64,000 nt of DNA from Demequina oxidasica (lineage in GTDB: Bacteria > Actinomycetota > Actinomycetes > Actinomycetales > Demequinaceae), in contig NZ_BBRE01000001.1 in assembly GCF_000975115.1 (NCBI RefSeq), forward strand, positions 558,001 through 622,000. Reading direction: 5' to 3'. The position numbers and the translations under genes are program-made. Position 1 is the stretch's first letter; every line of letters begins with the position of its first letter. Below the pieces are notes generated by a model that worked only from the letters and a program-made list of their open reading frames with translations, searched no databases and had not been told where the DNA came from. This document shows, piece by piece, positions 44,405 to 52,920 of this stretch.

Positions 44405-44557
44405 CTGAGCAACCTGGACGCCATACCTCGCGAAGTAGTGGTCGTTCCTGCGGAGTCCACCGGCGACGTCGAGTTGCTGACTCCCCGACAAGTCCCCCTG
44501 GGCGGCCTGCGCGCTATGAACGTCCGGCGCACTTTGCCGCAGTCAGGCGCACCCTGA
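44405..44557 (+). pseudogene. Pirin-family N-terminal remnant
   Basis: Translated from 44405, the segment reads LSNLDAIPREVVV, then VELLTPRQVPLGGLRAMNVR and RTLPQ, which is the start of actinobacterial pirin proteins (SNL...ELL.PR.VPLGGPRAMTVRRTLPQ). After TLPQ the similarity ends and a stop follows at 44555. The expected continuation (SLIGAWCF..DHYGP and the cupin His residues) is absent. The first codon is CTG where ATG is expected. About 45 of roughly 300 residues remain, so this is a decayed or deleted pirin gene, directly after ltrA. Confidence 0.75.
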
Positions 44558-44659
44558 GTACGCCACTCACTGACGTGGAACTTTTTGGACTCAGAGGGGA
44601 CCAGACTCGCGGCCTAGACTGGCCTCCAAATGGCATCCAGAACGTAGGAAGCGGGATTC

Positions 44660-45271
44660 GTGAAGATCACCATCATCGGCGGCTCGAAAGGCACCGGAGC
44701 CCAGCTCGCGTCCCTTGCCCACGCAGCCGACTTTGACGTCACCGCACTTTCGCGCTCTGGCACCGCACCGGACGGCGTCCGAGCAATTGCCGGCGACGCG
44801 ACCAATCCAGCCGTCGTCGCGGACGCCGTGTCCGGAGCCGATGCCGTGGTGGTCACCGTGGGCGGCACCAAGGGCGCCGCCCAGCCGCGCACGGCCATCA
44901 CCGAAAGCGTCATTGCCGCCATGCAGGAAACGGGAGTCCGCAGGCTCGTGATCCAGTCCTCTCTGGGCGCGGGCGAGTCCATCACCCAGCTGCCGGCACT
45001 AATGCGTCCCATCATCAAATTGCTGCTGGGGAAGGCGCTGGCCGACCACACCGAACAGGAGGCTGTGGTCAGGGCATCGGGGTTGGACTGGACCATCGTC
45101 CGGCCCACGAGCCTCAACGACAAGCAACCGACCGGTTCCTGGACCGCGCTGAGGGTAGGAGAAGAGGGAAAGATCTCGGGTTCAATCTCCCGTGGCGATC
45201 TTGCCGCCTGCATCCTGGAGAGCGTCACCGACCACTCCACCATCGGCGGCGCGCTCGGCGTGAGCGGCTGA
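44660..45271 (+). CDS. NAD(P)H-binding atypical SDR protein
   Basis: 203 residues with the Rossmann start MKITIIGGSKGTGAQLASLA (GGxxGTG), VVVTVGGTKGA and a C-terminal TIVRPTSLND typical of NmrA/NAD(P)H-binding atypical short-chain dehydrogenases. The catalytic Tyr-Lys pair of classical SDRs is not seen, so a sensor or flavin-reductase-type role is possible. Start is GTG 44660 after AGGAAGCGGGATTC. Confidence 0.85.
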   Translation: MKITIIGGSKGTGAQLASLAHAADFDVTALSRSGTAPDGVRAIAGDATNPAVVADAVSGADAVVVTVGGTKGAAQPRTAITESVIAAMQETGVRRLVIQSSLGAGESITQLPALMRPIIKLLLGKALADHTEQEAVVRASGLDWTIVRPTSLNDKQPTGSWTALRVGEEGKISGSISRGDLAACILESVTDHSTIGGALGVSG

Positions 45272-45285
45272 TAGCGTCGGAAGAC

Positions 45286-45753
45286 ATGAAACGCACAGGA
45301 GTTGCCATCGCCACGATCGCGCTTTGCGGCGCGTTCCTCGCGGGCTGTTCGCCATCGTCCGATGAGAGCGTGAGCGGCGACCAGTCATCGGCGCCTACGA
45401 CTACCAGTTCCGCCACGTCGAGCGGCCCGCCGAGCGATGCCGTGGAACAACAGTTCCCGGACGTGCTGGAAGCTGAACTCAGCGCCAGCGGCGACGAGTT
45501 CACCGTCGCGGTGACTATCTCCTCGCCATACGACTCCGCGAGCAGGTATGCCGACGGATGGCGAGTGCTCTCACCAGACGGCGACGTACTTTCCGAGCAC
45601 CAACTGGGCCACGATCACGCGAGCGAGCAGCCCTTCACCCGCACCAGCGCCGCGTTCGCGATTCCCGATGACGTCACCGAGGTCACGGTCGAGGGTCGCG
45701 ATCAGGCCAACGGCTATGGCGGCGGAACCGTCACCATCGCCGTTCCGCGCTAA
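45286..45753 (+). CDS. Secreted lipoprotein (hypothetical)
   Basis: 155 residues. Signal peptide MKRTGVAIATIALCGAFLAGC with lipobox LAGC, then a Ser/Thr/Pro-rich linker and a single beta-sandwich-like domain (FTVAVTISSPYDSASRYADG). The C-terminal VTVEGRDQANGYGGGTVTIA pattern is common in small actinobacterial exported domains. Its stop shares one base with the next gene (TAATG), so the two are co-translated. No function assigned. Confidence 0.82.
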   Translation: MKRTGVAIATIALCGAFLAGCSPSSDESVSGDQSSAPTTTSSATSSGPPSDAVEQQFPDVLEAELSASGDEFTVAVTISSPYDSASRYADGWRVLSPDGDVLSEHQLGHDHASEQPFTRTSAAFAIPDDVTEVTVEGRDQANGYGGGTVTIAVPR

Positions 45754-46697
45754 TGCCGCCACGCTCTCCGCTGCCACAGCGAGATGGACTGGATGCGGCA
45801 TGGCTACGGACGCCGGGCATTGAGGCCGGCGCGGGGCCGCCCTGGACGACGATGCGCGAGTTTCTCATGGAACGCCTCCCCGCCAAAGCGCTCGTTGGGG
45901 AAATGCTGGAGGCTGGCGAGTTCGTCGACCAGTCAGGGCGATCGTTAAGTGGCAACGAGGGCTACCGGCCGCATAGTTTTGTGTGGTTTCACCGCCCCCT
46001 CGCGCCCGAGGTCCCCGTGCCGTTCCCTGTCAACGTTTTGGAGGTGAACGAGCGCTTTGTGGTGGCCGACAAGCCTCACTTTATGGCCACTACCCCGCGC
46101 GGGGCGCACGTGCAGGAGACCGCACTGGTCAAGATGCGGCTGGCGTTGGACCTACCTGAACTGGCTCCGGCGCATCGGCTGGATCGACTCACCGCTGGCG
46201 TGCTGGTGTTCAGCGCGCGTCGTGAGTTTCGCGGCGCCTACGCCGGGGTGTTCCAGTCACGCAGCGCGGTCAAGACGTACGATGCCGTGGCCCCCTTCGA
46301 CCCGTCACTCAAGTTTCCCCTGCGTCTGGTTGGGCGCATAGAGAAGCGACGCGACAGTCTGCAGGCCAAGCTAGTCCCTGGGGAGCCCAACGCGGAGACT
46401 CTGGTTGAACTCATGGAGACTCGCGGCCAGTACGCGCGCTACCGGCTATCACCCATCACCGGCAAGACTCATCAACTACGCCTGCAGATGTCCGATATTG
46501 GACTTCCCCTCGTCGGCGACTCGCTCTATCCCGACATTCTGAAGGTTGACCCGGGCGATTTCTCGAGTCCACTGCAACTCGTCGCCCGGCGCCTGCAATT
46601 CACGGACCCGATTGACCATGCCCCCCGGGACTACCTGAGCGGGTGTCCTCTTCAGTGGCCTTGCCATGAACCGATCCCGCATGACAAAAACTTCTGA
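45753..46697 (+). CDS. RluA-family pseudouridine synthase
   Basis: 314 residues. The RluA/RluD catalytic motif is PAHRLDRLTAGVLVFSA, with Asp of HRLDR the nucleophile that isomerises uridine in rRNA or tRNA. Flanking motifs VNERFVVADKPHFMATTPRG and YRLSPITGKTHQLRLQMSDI are present. The N-terminus lacks an obvious S4 domain. Which RNA position it modifies cannot be told. It overlaps the lipoprotein stop by one base. Confidence 0.92.
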   Translation: MPPRSPLPQRDGLDAAWLRTPGIEAGAGPPWTTMREFLMERLPAKALVGEMLEAGEFVDQSGRSLSGNEGYRPHSFVWFHRPLAPEVPVPFPVNVLEVNERFVVADKPHFMATTPRGAHVQETALVKMRLALDLPELAPAHRLDRLTAGVLVFSARREFRGAYAGVFQSRSAVKTYDAVAPFDPSLKFPLRLVGRIEKRRDSLQAKLVPGEPNAETLVELMETRGQYARYRLSPITGKTHQLRLQMSDIGLPLVGDSLYPDILKVDPGDFSSPLQLVARRLQFTDPIDHAPRDYLSGCPLQWPCHEPIPHDKNF

Positions 46698-46705
46698 GGG
46701 GGTAA

Positions 46706-47047
46706 AGGAAGAAGCGCACGCGAAGTACTCTGGCATTCTTCGCAGGGCCGCTGACGGCCATTGCCCTGGTGGCGTGTTATCCAACAGACCCGACGGAGGA
46801 ACGCGGCCCGCAAGCCATTACCGGCTGGTCGAACGGTGGCGACGTTTTGATCCTCAACGTCGGCACATGTCACGGCGACCCTGAGGCGGAGGTCGTCGAG
46901 GACGTCACCGTCACCGTCACCTCGACGCTTCGATCTCCTGGGGATGCCTGCGAGGACACGCTTCAGGTCGCGCTCGATACACCCCTTGGCGACCGCGCAG
47001 TAATCGACGGCGTGACCGGAGACGCACCTCCGGGAATCGAAGGCTAG
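46706..47047 (+). CDS. Putative small lipoprotein frame lacking a normal start codon
   Basis: The frame after a TAA at 46703 reads RKKRTRSTLAFFAGPLT then AIALVACYPTDP: a basic N-region, hydrophobic core and lipobox LVAC, so a complete lipoprotein signal. The mature part (GDVLILNVGTCHGDPEAEVV, DACEDTLQVALDTPLGDRAV) looks like a real exported domain with two cysteines. Yet there is no ATG, GTG or TTG before the lipobox; the first GTG (46769) lies inside it. CTG 46730 is the only near-start. Either a rare start, a mutation that killed the gene, or a sequence error. It begins 8 bp after the pseudouridine synthase. Confidence 0.5.
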   Translation, partial: RKKRTRSTLAFFAGPLTAIALVACYPTDPTEERGPQAITGWSNGGDVLILNVGTCHGDPEAEVVEDVTVTVTSTLRSPGDACEDTLQVALDTPLGDRAVIDGVTGDAPPGIEG

Positions 47048-47134
47048 GGAAGCTCCGGCGCCCGTCAATGCGGCACTGAATTCTGTCCGCAAGAGGGCTG
47101 CCCCAAGCCAGAGCCGTGCCCCGGCAGGCCTTTT

Positions 47135-47626
47135 CTATGCGCGGTACTTGTCCAGCAGTTCCGCAGGGAGGTGGCAGGAATCTTCCGGGAACCGAGCGAG
47201 CCGATGCTGATGCTCGTCCGCGCTCGGCACATAGTTGGCACGCGGAAGTACCTCGACCACGATGCGGTCAGCGTCGTCTCTGGCCTCGATGAAGGCCCGC
47301 GCCGCGTCGAGGTGGGCCGGATCGTCGGAGTATAAGCCGGTCCGATACTTCTCGCCGATGTCCGGTCCCTGCCGGTTCACGCTGTACGGGTCGATGATCT
47401 CAAAGAGGTAAGCCATCAACTGCTCGACGATCACCACTGTTGGATCAAACCGTGTCTTTACGCATTCCGCATAGCCGTCATAGTCCCCATCGAGACGCTG
47501 ACTGGTGCCGTTGACACGCCCAGCCTCGGTGGACGTCACCCCTGGCAGGGTCGTAACGAACGCTTGCACACCCCAGAGGCAGCCGCCTGCAAGATAGAGC
47601 TCCTCGGACCTACGCTCCACATCCAC
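47135..47626 (-). CDS. msrA: Peptide-methionine (S)-S-oxide reductase MsrA
   Basis: 163 residues. The active-site motif is GGCLWGVQAF (GCFWG in most; Phe to Leu here), with Cys the catalytic residue reducing methionine S-sulfoxide in proteins. Further family motifs: VNGTSQRLDGDYDGYAECVK and YRTGLYSDDP. The pattern of the C-terminal half matches short MsrA forms. I choose GTG 47626 (VDVERRSEELYLAGG); the open frame to 47695 passes through the direct repeat at 47653 and is unlikely. The ribosome site is weak. Confidence 0.85.
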   Translation of the reverse strand: MDVERRSEELYLAGGCLWGVQAFVTTLPGVTSTEAGRVNGTSQRLDGDYDGYAECVKTRFDPTVVIVEQLMAYLFEIIDPYSVNRQGPDIGEKYRTGLYSDDPAHLDAARAFIEARDDADRIVVEVLPRANYVPSADEHQHRLARFPEDSCHLPAELLDKYRA

Positions 47627-47652
47627 GACGCAATCGTACGCGCCCGCGGAAT

Positions 47653-47700
47653 CAGACGTTAAAGCGGAACTCGAGCGCGTTCCGAAGCCGATCAACGTCG
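47653..47700. repeat. Direct repeat A next to selO
   Basis: About 48 bp (begins CAGACGTTAAAGCGGAACTC) with roughly 40 of 48 positions the same as 49376-49424, in the same orientation. On the minus strand it encodes RLRNALEFRFNV followed by a stop. Confidence 0.6.
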
Positions 47701-47790
47701 TACCGCGCGGCCTGAGAGATACACGTGAGTTTCACCTTCGCCGTCTTCCCCCACGCTCTTTTCCTCTGGAGATACCCGCGAGGATGAGTT

Positions 47791-49254
47791 TCAGGTTCCG
47801 CAGAAGGTCTTGTAATCACCAAAGTCGGCGGGAGCCGATGCGGCATAGCGTTCTAGCCCCGGGCGCTCCTCGTAGGGGCGGGTCACAGCGTTCAAAAGCC
47901 GATGCAAGGGGGCGAGATCACCCTCGGTAGCCGACGCAAGCGCCTCTTCGACGAGGTGGTTACGAGGAATATAGATGGGATTGACCTGGCTCATCAACTC
48001 GCCGTCGGGTCCAAGTCGCAGCCAGCGCTCCATCCAGTCATCGAAACCTGCCGCGCCCCCGAAGAGGGACCTAGCCCGCTCGGCTGAACCCGAGGCGGCG
48101 GCACCGAGGTGGCGGAAGGCCAAGGTGAGATCTACCTGGTGCGCCTCGAGAACCACCAAGAACTCTTGCATCAGAACTGACGCGGCATCGCCGTCTACGT
48201 CGTGGCGTAAACCGATCTTCTCACTCGCACCTCTCGCCCAAGCGGCCGCGTAATCGGCCGCGAAGCCGTCGAGTGCATCGGTGGCAATCTCTACTGCTTG
48301 CTGCTCATTCTCGTGTAGGAGGGGCAGCAATGACTCTGCGAGACGGGCGAGATTCCACTCGGCCGCGGCGGGCTGGTTGGCGTAGGCGTAACGCGCTGCC
48401 TGGTCGATTGAGCTGTAGACCGTAGAGGGATCAAAGGCGTCCATGAACGCACAGGGCCCGTAGTCGATGGTCTCTCCCGAGATGGTCATGTTGTCGGTGT
48501 TCATCACGCCGTGGACAAAGCCAGCCAGCATCCATTGAGCCACCAGCGACGCCTGCGCAGTGATGACAGCCTTGAGCAACGCAATGTAGGGATTCTCGGC
48601 GTTCGCCGCAGCTGGGTAGTGACGGGCGATGGCGTGATCCGCGAGTCTGCGCAGCAGCTCAGTGTCACCCGTGGCTCGCGCGTACTGGAAAGTTCCTACG
48701 CGAAGGTGGCTGCTCGCCACCCGCGTCAGCACAGCTCCCGGAAGTTCCGTCTCACGGTGAACGGGCCTCCCGGTGCTGGTCACGGCGAGCGACCGTGTCG
48801 TGGGGATACCCAAGGCGTGCATCGCCTCGCTGAGAATGTACTCGCGCAGCATCGGCCCCACGGCCGCTTGTCCATCTCCGCCACGGGCGAAAGGCGTCCG
48901 CCCAGATCCCTTCAGATGAACGTCCCGCAGGCGTCCGTTGGCATCGGTGATTTCACCTAGCAGCAGCGCGCGCCCGTCACCTAGCCGAGGAGAGTAATGG
49001 CCGAATTGATGCCCTGCGTAGACCTGCGCGACCGGAGCGGCGCCCTCGGGGACGAGGTTGCCGGTCAATAGGAGTAATCCATCTGGACCTTGCAGTGCCG
49101 TTGGGTCGAGGCCCAGCTCTGCAGCCAGGGGCTCGTTGAGCGCAAGCAACCGGGGTGTGAGAACCTTTTGCGCCTCCCATGGGGTTCCCAGTTCCGGAAG
49201 CGCCTGGGCGAAGTGACTGTGGAAGGTAATTGTGAACTGTGCGGAAGCACTCAT
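47791..49254 (-). CDS. selO: Protein adenylyltransferase SelO (YdiU/UPF0061)
   Basis: 487-residue pseudokinase-fold enzyme that transfers AMP to Ser/Thr/Tyr of target proteins in redox stress. Conserved blocks: [60 protein letters not shown] (catalytic loop with the metal Asp/Asn) and the C-terminal DYKTFCGT, where the Cys near the end corresponds to the selenocysteine/cysteine site. No frame damage is seen. It is bounded by the direct repeats at 47653 and 49376 and followed by msrA, another oxidative-stress gene, on the same strand. Confidence 0.93.
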   Translation of the reverse strand: MSASAQFTITFHSHFAQALPELGTPWEAQKVLTPRLLALNEPLAAELGLDPTALQGPDGLLLLTGNLVPEGAAPVAQVYAGHQFGHYSPRLGDGRALLLGEITDANGRLRDVHLKGSGRTPFARGGDGQAAVGPMLREYILSEAMHALGIPTTRSLAVTSTGRPVHRETELPGAVLTRVASSHLRVGTFQYARATGDTELLRRLADHAIARHYPAAANAENPYIALLKAVITAQASLVAQWMLAGFVHGVMNTDNMTISGETIDYGPCAFMDAFDPSTVYSSIDQAARYAYANQPAAAEWNLARLAESLLPLLHENEQQAVEIATDALDGFAADYAAAWARGASEKIGLRHDVDGDAASVLMQEFLVVLEAHQVDLTLAFRHLGAAASGSAERARSLFGGAAGFDDWMERWLRLGPDGELMSQVNPIYIPRNHLVEEALASATEGDLAPLHRLLNAVTRPYEERPGLERYAASAPADFGDYKTFCGT

Positions 49255-49375
49255 CTCACGAGACTACCCGCGCGCTGGGGAGAGTCTTTCGTCTCGGGTA
49301 GCCCCTTCATGAGTACCGCACCCACCGGCCACCATGGGCCCCTACAACTGATTTCGTTCGACGTCCGGTTCGGAG

Positions 49376-49424
49376 CTAGACGTTAAACCGGAACTCGACC
49401 ACGTTCCGTAGCCGACTAACCTCA
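49376..49424. repeat. Direct repeat B next to selO
   Basis: Begins TAGACGTTAAACCGGAACTC and is about 83% the same as repeat A. On the minus strand it encodes RLRNVVEFRFNV and a stop. The ychF 3' end (from 51085) also encodes VVEFRFNV with related DNA, so this may derive from a ychF-like 3' end. Confidence 0.6.
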
Positions 49425-49620
49425 GTGTGCTGTTCGGATGACCAGCATTGTCTCAAATGGATGACCGGCTGCCGCGGCGATCAAGTCGAAGTCCTTGTCG
49501 ATGGCGAGCACAATCAACCCTCCGCCGTCGCTGCAATGAGGAGGTCCGGAACTGACGGCTCGCGGTGCTTGCCGTGATCGGCGAGGACGTCCGCCGACCG
49601 TTCACCCAGGCGATCTCGGC
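49422..49620 (-). pseudogene. PIN-domain (VapC-type toxin) C-terminal remnant with frameshift
   Basis: On the minus strand one frame gives GERSADVLADHGKHREPSVP then DLLIAATAEG, and the next frame continues GLIVLAIDKDFDLIAAAAG to a stop at 49422. Together they match the C-terminal half of VapC PIN toxins (PDLLIAA...GLTVLHxDxDFDLIA), including the acidic DKDFD. A frameshift separates the halves and the N-terminal half with the first active-site Asp is missing. It fills part of the 456-bp gap between selO and the amidotransferase gene; nothing else is recognised there besides repeat B. Confidence 0.65.
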
Positions 49621-49710
49621 GCAACCGCCACCGGCGCGGATTCGCCACCGCGACCAGCACCGGCTCCCTGCGACGAGGATAGGATGGCAGGAGTCCAACG
49701 AAGGAGACGT

Positions 49711-50667
49711 ATGTGCCGCGTGCTCGCCTACCTCGGTCCTGAGACACCCCTGGAGAACCTCCTACTCAGGCCAGAGAATAGCCTGATCAACCAGGCACTC
49801 GACCCGGAACGGCACCCCGAGCTCCAGTTGGCCGGATGGGGATTCGGGATCTGGGGCAAGCACTTGCTGAAGCCCGAAGAGCCCTTCATCTACCGCCGAC
49901 CCATGGCGGCCTTTTACGACGACAATGCCAGTCGGATCATCCCCAGCCTCCAGGCCAGCACCATGCTGGCGCATGTGCGAGCCGCGGCGTACGACTCGAA
50001 GGTCGTGATGGTCGACGAGAACTGCCACCCGTTCTCCTTCGAGGAGACCCCGTGGATCGTCGCCCAGAATGGCTACCTGCCCAACTGGCAGCTGTTGCAG
50101 CGCGAGCTGCTGCAGCACTGCGAGGATCGGTATCTAAAACAGCTGCGCGGGAACACGGACACCGAGTTCATCTACGTGCTATTCCTCTCGCTGCTCGAGG
50201 GTGACAGCAACGAGGACGTCCAACGAGCGATCGAGAAGCTCATCGAGCTGATCGCCCAGGCCATGAAGGACCTCGACCTCGGCGCTCTGACCAAGCTGAA
50301 GATGGCCCTCGTGTCGGCCGGCCGCATCATCGGTGTCAACGTCGGCCTCGGTCACCACGGTGAGACTCACCCCGCCGGCGACTGGAAGGAGCTGCGGAAG
50401 TCGGCCCCCGACAGCGACGACTTCGCGCTCTCGATGCTCCTCGAACCGATGTACCTACTGATGGGGCGCAACTTCGAACACGACGCAACAACCTATGACT
50501 TTGAGGAGTGCGGCGAGGATGACGCGACTGGTGTCATATTCGCCTCCGAGCCCTTGACCGAGGGTGACGACTGGTCGCATCTCGAGTTCGGCGAGATCGT
50601 CTTCCTCGAGAAAGACGGTGAGCGCATCACCAGAACCATCAACACACTGAAGGTCTCAGCGCGCTAG
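49711..50667 (+). CDS. Class II glutamine amidotransferase (EgtC/YafJ-like)
   Basis: 318 residues. MCRVLAYLGPETPLENLL puts Cys at position 2, the N-terminal nucleophile of class II (Ntn) amidotransferases after removal of Met. LAGWGFGIWGKHL and LAHVRAAAYDSKVVMVDENC HPF match the glutamine-binding and HVR motifs (written here with a gap). No synthase domain is fused. EgtC, a relative, acts as a gamma-glutamyl hydrolase in ergothioneine synthesis, but no other egt genes are near. Its start follows AAGGAGACGT. It is flanked by two decayed toxin genes, so it may be cargo of an accessory insertion. Confidence 0.87.
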   Translation: MCRVLAYLGPETPLENLLLRPENSLINQALDPERHPELQLAGWGFGIWGKHLLKPEEPFIYRRPMAAFYDDNASRIIPSLQASTMLAHVRAAAYDSKVVMVDENCHPFSFEETPWIVAQNGYLPNWQLLQRELLQHCEDRYLKQLRGNTDTEFIYVLFLSLLEGDSNEDVQRAIEKLIELIAQAMKDLDLGALTKLKMALVSAGRIIGVNVGLGHHGETHPAGDWKELRKSAPDSDDFALSMLLEPMYLLMGRNFEHDATTYDFEECGEDDATGVIFASEPLTEGDDWSHLEFGEIVFLEKDGERITRTINTLKVSAR

Positions 50668-51059
50668 GTGTTCTTCTCACGGAGTTTGTGAGCAGCCTGG
50701 CGTGACGGAATAGGTGAGGACCTCCTGTGCCGATGTGAGGCACCCATCGACTGACCGACGAGCGTCACGCGAAAGATCGTCGGGCCCGTGAGTGCTTTCG
50801 CCGCGCCCGCGCTGGTCCACACGAAGCAGATCCGTTGCCGGTCTTTGATCGTGATGCTCTGTTGCCCAATCCGATCGCCTTTCAGCGCTTCGAGCCGGTG
50901 TCCGGGTGGGATTCGAAGGTCATCGAGCGATCCGGCGGATCCCACCTGGCGGAGCTTGCGTAACGCCACCTAATGAATCCGAAGATCGATAGAGGGCACC
51001 CGCTCACGCCACCACAGTCGTTCGGTGTCGTTGCTGCCGAACGATCTGATCGCGCTCAC
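50664..51059 (-). pseudogene. HigB-type toxin gene broken by an in-frame stop
   Basis: From GTG 51059 the frame reads IRSFGSNDTERLWWRERVPS and IDLRIH, hits TAG at 50970-50972, then continues VALRKLRQVGSAGSLDDLRI, PPGHRLEALKGDR and RICFVW. This is the RelE/ParE-fold HigB toxin from start to near end, in one frame apart from the stop. The usual C-terminal VEIVDYH is replaced by unrelated residues up to 50664. Downstream, another frame has LTYSVTPG and LREE-like codons of a HigA antitoxin, also broken. It occupies the 417-bp gap between the amidotransferase and ychF genes. Confidence 0.8.
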
Positions 51060-51084
51060 TGCATAACGAAGAGTGTTATTACGG

Positions 51085-52170
51085 CTATACGTTAAAGCGG
51101 AACTCCACCACGTCGCCGTCGTGCATCACGTACTCTTTGCCCTCGATGCGCACCTTGCCCGCGGCCTTCGCGTCGGCCATGGAGCCGTGCTCGACGAGGT
51201 CGTCAAACGAGACCACCTCGGCCTTGATGAATCCCTTTTCGAAGTCCGTGTGGATGACTCCGGCGGCCTGCGGCGCGGTCCAGCCCTTGCGGATGGTCCA
51301 CGCGCGCGACTCCTTGGGCCCGGCGGTCAGGTAGGTCTGCAGGCCGAGAGTGTCAAAGCCCACGCGTGCGAGCTGGTCCAGCCCCGCCTCCTCCTGGCCC
51401 GAGTCCGCGAGCATCTCCGCGGCCTCTTCCTCGGTGAGGTCAACGAGCTCGGATTCGAACTGAGCGTCTAGGAAAATAGCCTCCGCGGGCGCAACCTGTG
51501 CGGCGAGTGCAGCGCGCTTGTCGGCGTCCATGAGCCCCGCATCGTCCGTATTGAAGACGTAGATGAACGGCTTGGCCGTCAGCAGCGACAGCTCCTTGAC
51601 GTCCGCGAGGTCGAGCCTTGCGTCCTTAGCGCCGGCGCTCAGCGCCTTGCCGGACTCGAGGATCTCCTTGGCGGTCAGCACCGCGGCTAGGAAGCCCGGC
51701 TCCGCGCGCTTGATCTTGACTTCCTTCTCGAGGCGCGGGATGGCCTTCTCGATGGTCTGCAAGTCCGCGAGGATCAATTCGGTGTTGATGGTCTCGATGT
51801 CGGAGGCGGCGTCCACTTTGCCGTCGACGTGCACCACGTCGGGGTCCTCGAACGCACGGGTCACCTGGCAGATCGCGTCCGCCTCGCGGATATTCGCGAG
51901 GAACGCGTTACCCAGTCCCTCACCCTCGGAGGCTCCCTTGACGATGCCGGCAATGTCTACGAAGGACACGGTCGCGGGGAGAATCTTCTCCGAGCCGAAA
52001 ATTCCGGCCAACACGCCCAGCCGCGAGTCAGGCAACGAGACCACTCCGACGTTGGGCTCGATGGTCGCGAACGGATAGTTCGCGGCGAGCACCCCCGCAC
52101 GGGTCAGCGCATTGAACATGGTGGACTTGCCAACGTTGGGCAGTCCGACGATTCCGATAGTTAAGGCCAC
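51085..52170 (-). CDS. ychF: Redox-regulated ATPase YchF (Obg-related)
   Basis: 361 residues, the normal YchF length. P-loop GLPNVGKSTMFNAL at the N-terminus, followed by FVDIAGIVKGASEGEGLGNA (G3) and the ATP-specificity NTDD in place of NKxD. A helical hairpin and a C-terminal TGS domain end in VVEFRFNV. YchF binds ATP and ribosomes and dampens the oxidative-stress response. The start is GTG 52170 (VALTIGIVGLPNVGKS); the ten codons before it are not conserved. Confidence 0.95.
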   Translation of the reverse strand: MALTIGIVGLPNVGKSTMFNALTRAGVLAANYPFATIEPNVGVVSLPDSRLGVLAGIFGSEKILPATVSFVDIAGIVKGASEGEGLGNAFLANIREADAICQVTRAFEDPDVVHVDGKVDAASDIETINTELILADLQTIEKAIPRLEKEVKIKRAEPGFLAAVLTAKEILESGKALSAGAKDARLDLADVKELSLLTAKPFIYVFNTDDAGLMDADKRAALAAQVAPAEAIFLDAQFESELVDLTEEEAAEMLADSGQEEAGLDQLARVGFDTLGLQTYLTAGPKESRAWTIRKGWTAPQAAGVIHTDFEKGFIKAEVVSFDDLVEHGSMADAKAAGKVRIEGKEYVMHDGDVVEFRFNV

Positions 52171-52218
52171 GGGAGTCAAGTCTAGTTGCCATGTGAGCAC
52201 TCATGGCACGATGACTGC

Positions 52219-52911
52219 ATGAAACAGTTCCGGGCCCGCTCCTCGCTCATCTACTCCAGCATCGTCATGGGTGCATGCGCCGTCATCGGCATCATGGTTC
52301 TGATTGGCGGCGGCTGGTACGAAGCCCGCCCAGCGCTCGGATTCCTCGCGGCCCTGGCGGCACTCGCCTTCGCCGCGTACTTCCGACCCAGCGTCGACGT
52401 CTACGACGACCGCGTGGTGTTGGTCAACGTGCTCACCATCGCCGAGGCCCCCTTCGCCCGCCTCTCGTCAATCAGCACCCGTTGGGCGCTCGAGTTGCGG
52501 GCGGACGACTCTTCCAAGGCCACGGCCTTCGCCGCTCCCGCCCCCGGGGCCATGAAGTCGCGAACGGTCACCAAGCACCGTGACCACGTCGACCCAGACA
52601 TCGCGTCCATCATCTACGAAGGCGGCCCAAGCACGTCTTCCGACACCGCCTCCGGCGCGGCAGCACACTTGGTCGATGACGCATATCAAGCCTGGAAGAT
52701 GGCGGACACCACGCCTTCGGTAAGCGCCACGGCCCAGCCGGCCGATGCATCGGCCGGCTTGGGTAGACAGGTCACCCAGGCATCGGGCGCAGAAAATATC
52801 CTGTCGCCGCAAACGGCGACAGCCAGCGGGAGGGCGATTACTCGCCGACCCAACTGGCTGTCGATAGCCGTGCTGGTCGCAGGGCTGGGACTGTTCGCCT
52901 TTAGCTTCTAG
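52219..52911 (+). CDS. PH-like domain membrane protein (hypothetical)
   Basis: 230 residues. Two helices at the N-terminus (SSIVMGACAVIGIMVLIGGG; LGFLAALAALAFAAYF) lead into a short bacterial-PH-like segment (VDVYDDRVVLVNVLTIAEAP). A low-complexity Ala/Ser/Thr region and a C-terminal helix (LSIAVLVAGLGLFAFSF) follow. The DDRVVLVNVL pattern is typical of PH-domain proteins of actinobacteria, whose function is not known. It is convergent with the peptide ABC genes; only 9 bp separate the stops. Confidence 0.65.
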   Translation: MKQFRARSSLIYSSIVMGACAVIGIMVLIGGGWYEARPALGFLAALAALAFAAYFRPSVDVYDDRVVLVNVLTIAEAPFARLSSISTRWALELRADDSSKATAFAAPAPGAMKSRTVTKHRDHVDPDIASIIYEGGPSTSSDTASGAAAHLVDDAYQAWKMADTTPSVSATAQPADASAGLGRQVTQASGAENILSPQTATASGRAITRRPNWLSIAVLVAGLGLFAFSF

Positions 52912-52920
52912 CGCGACCGC

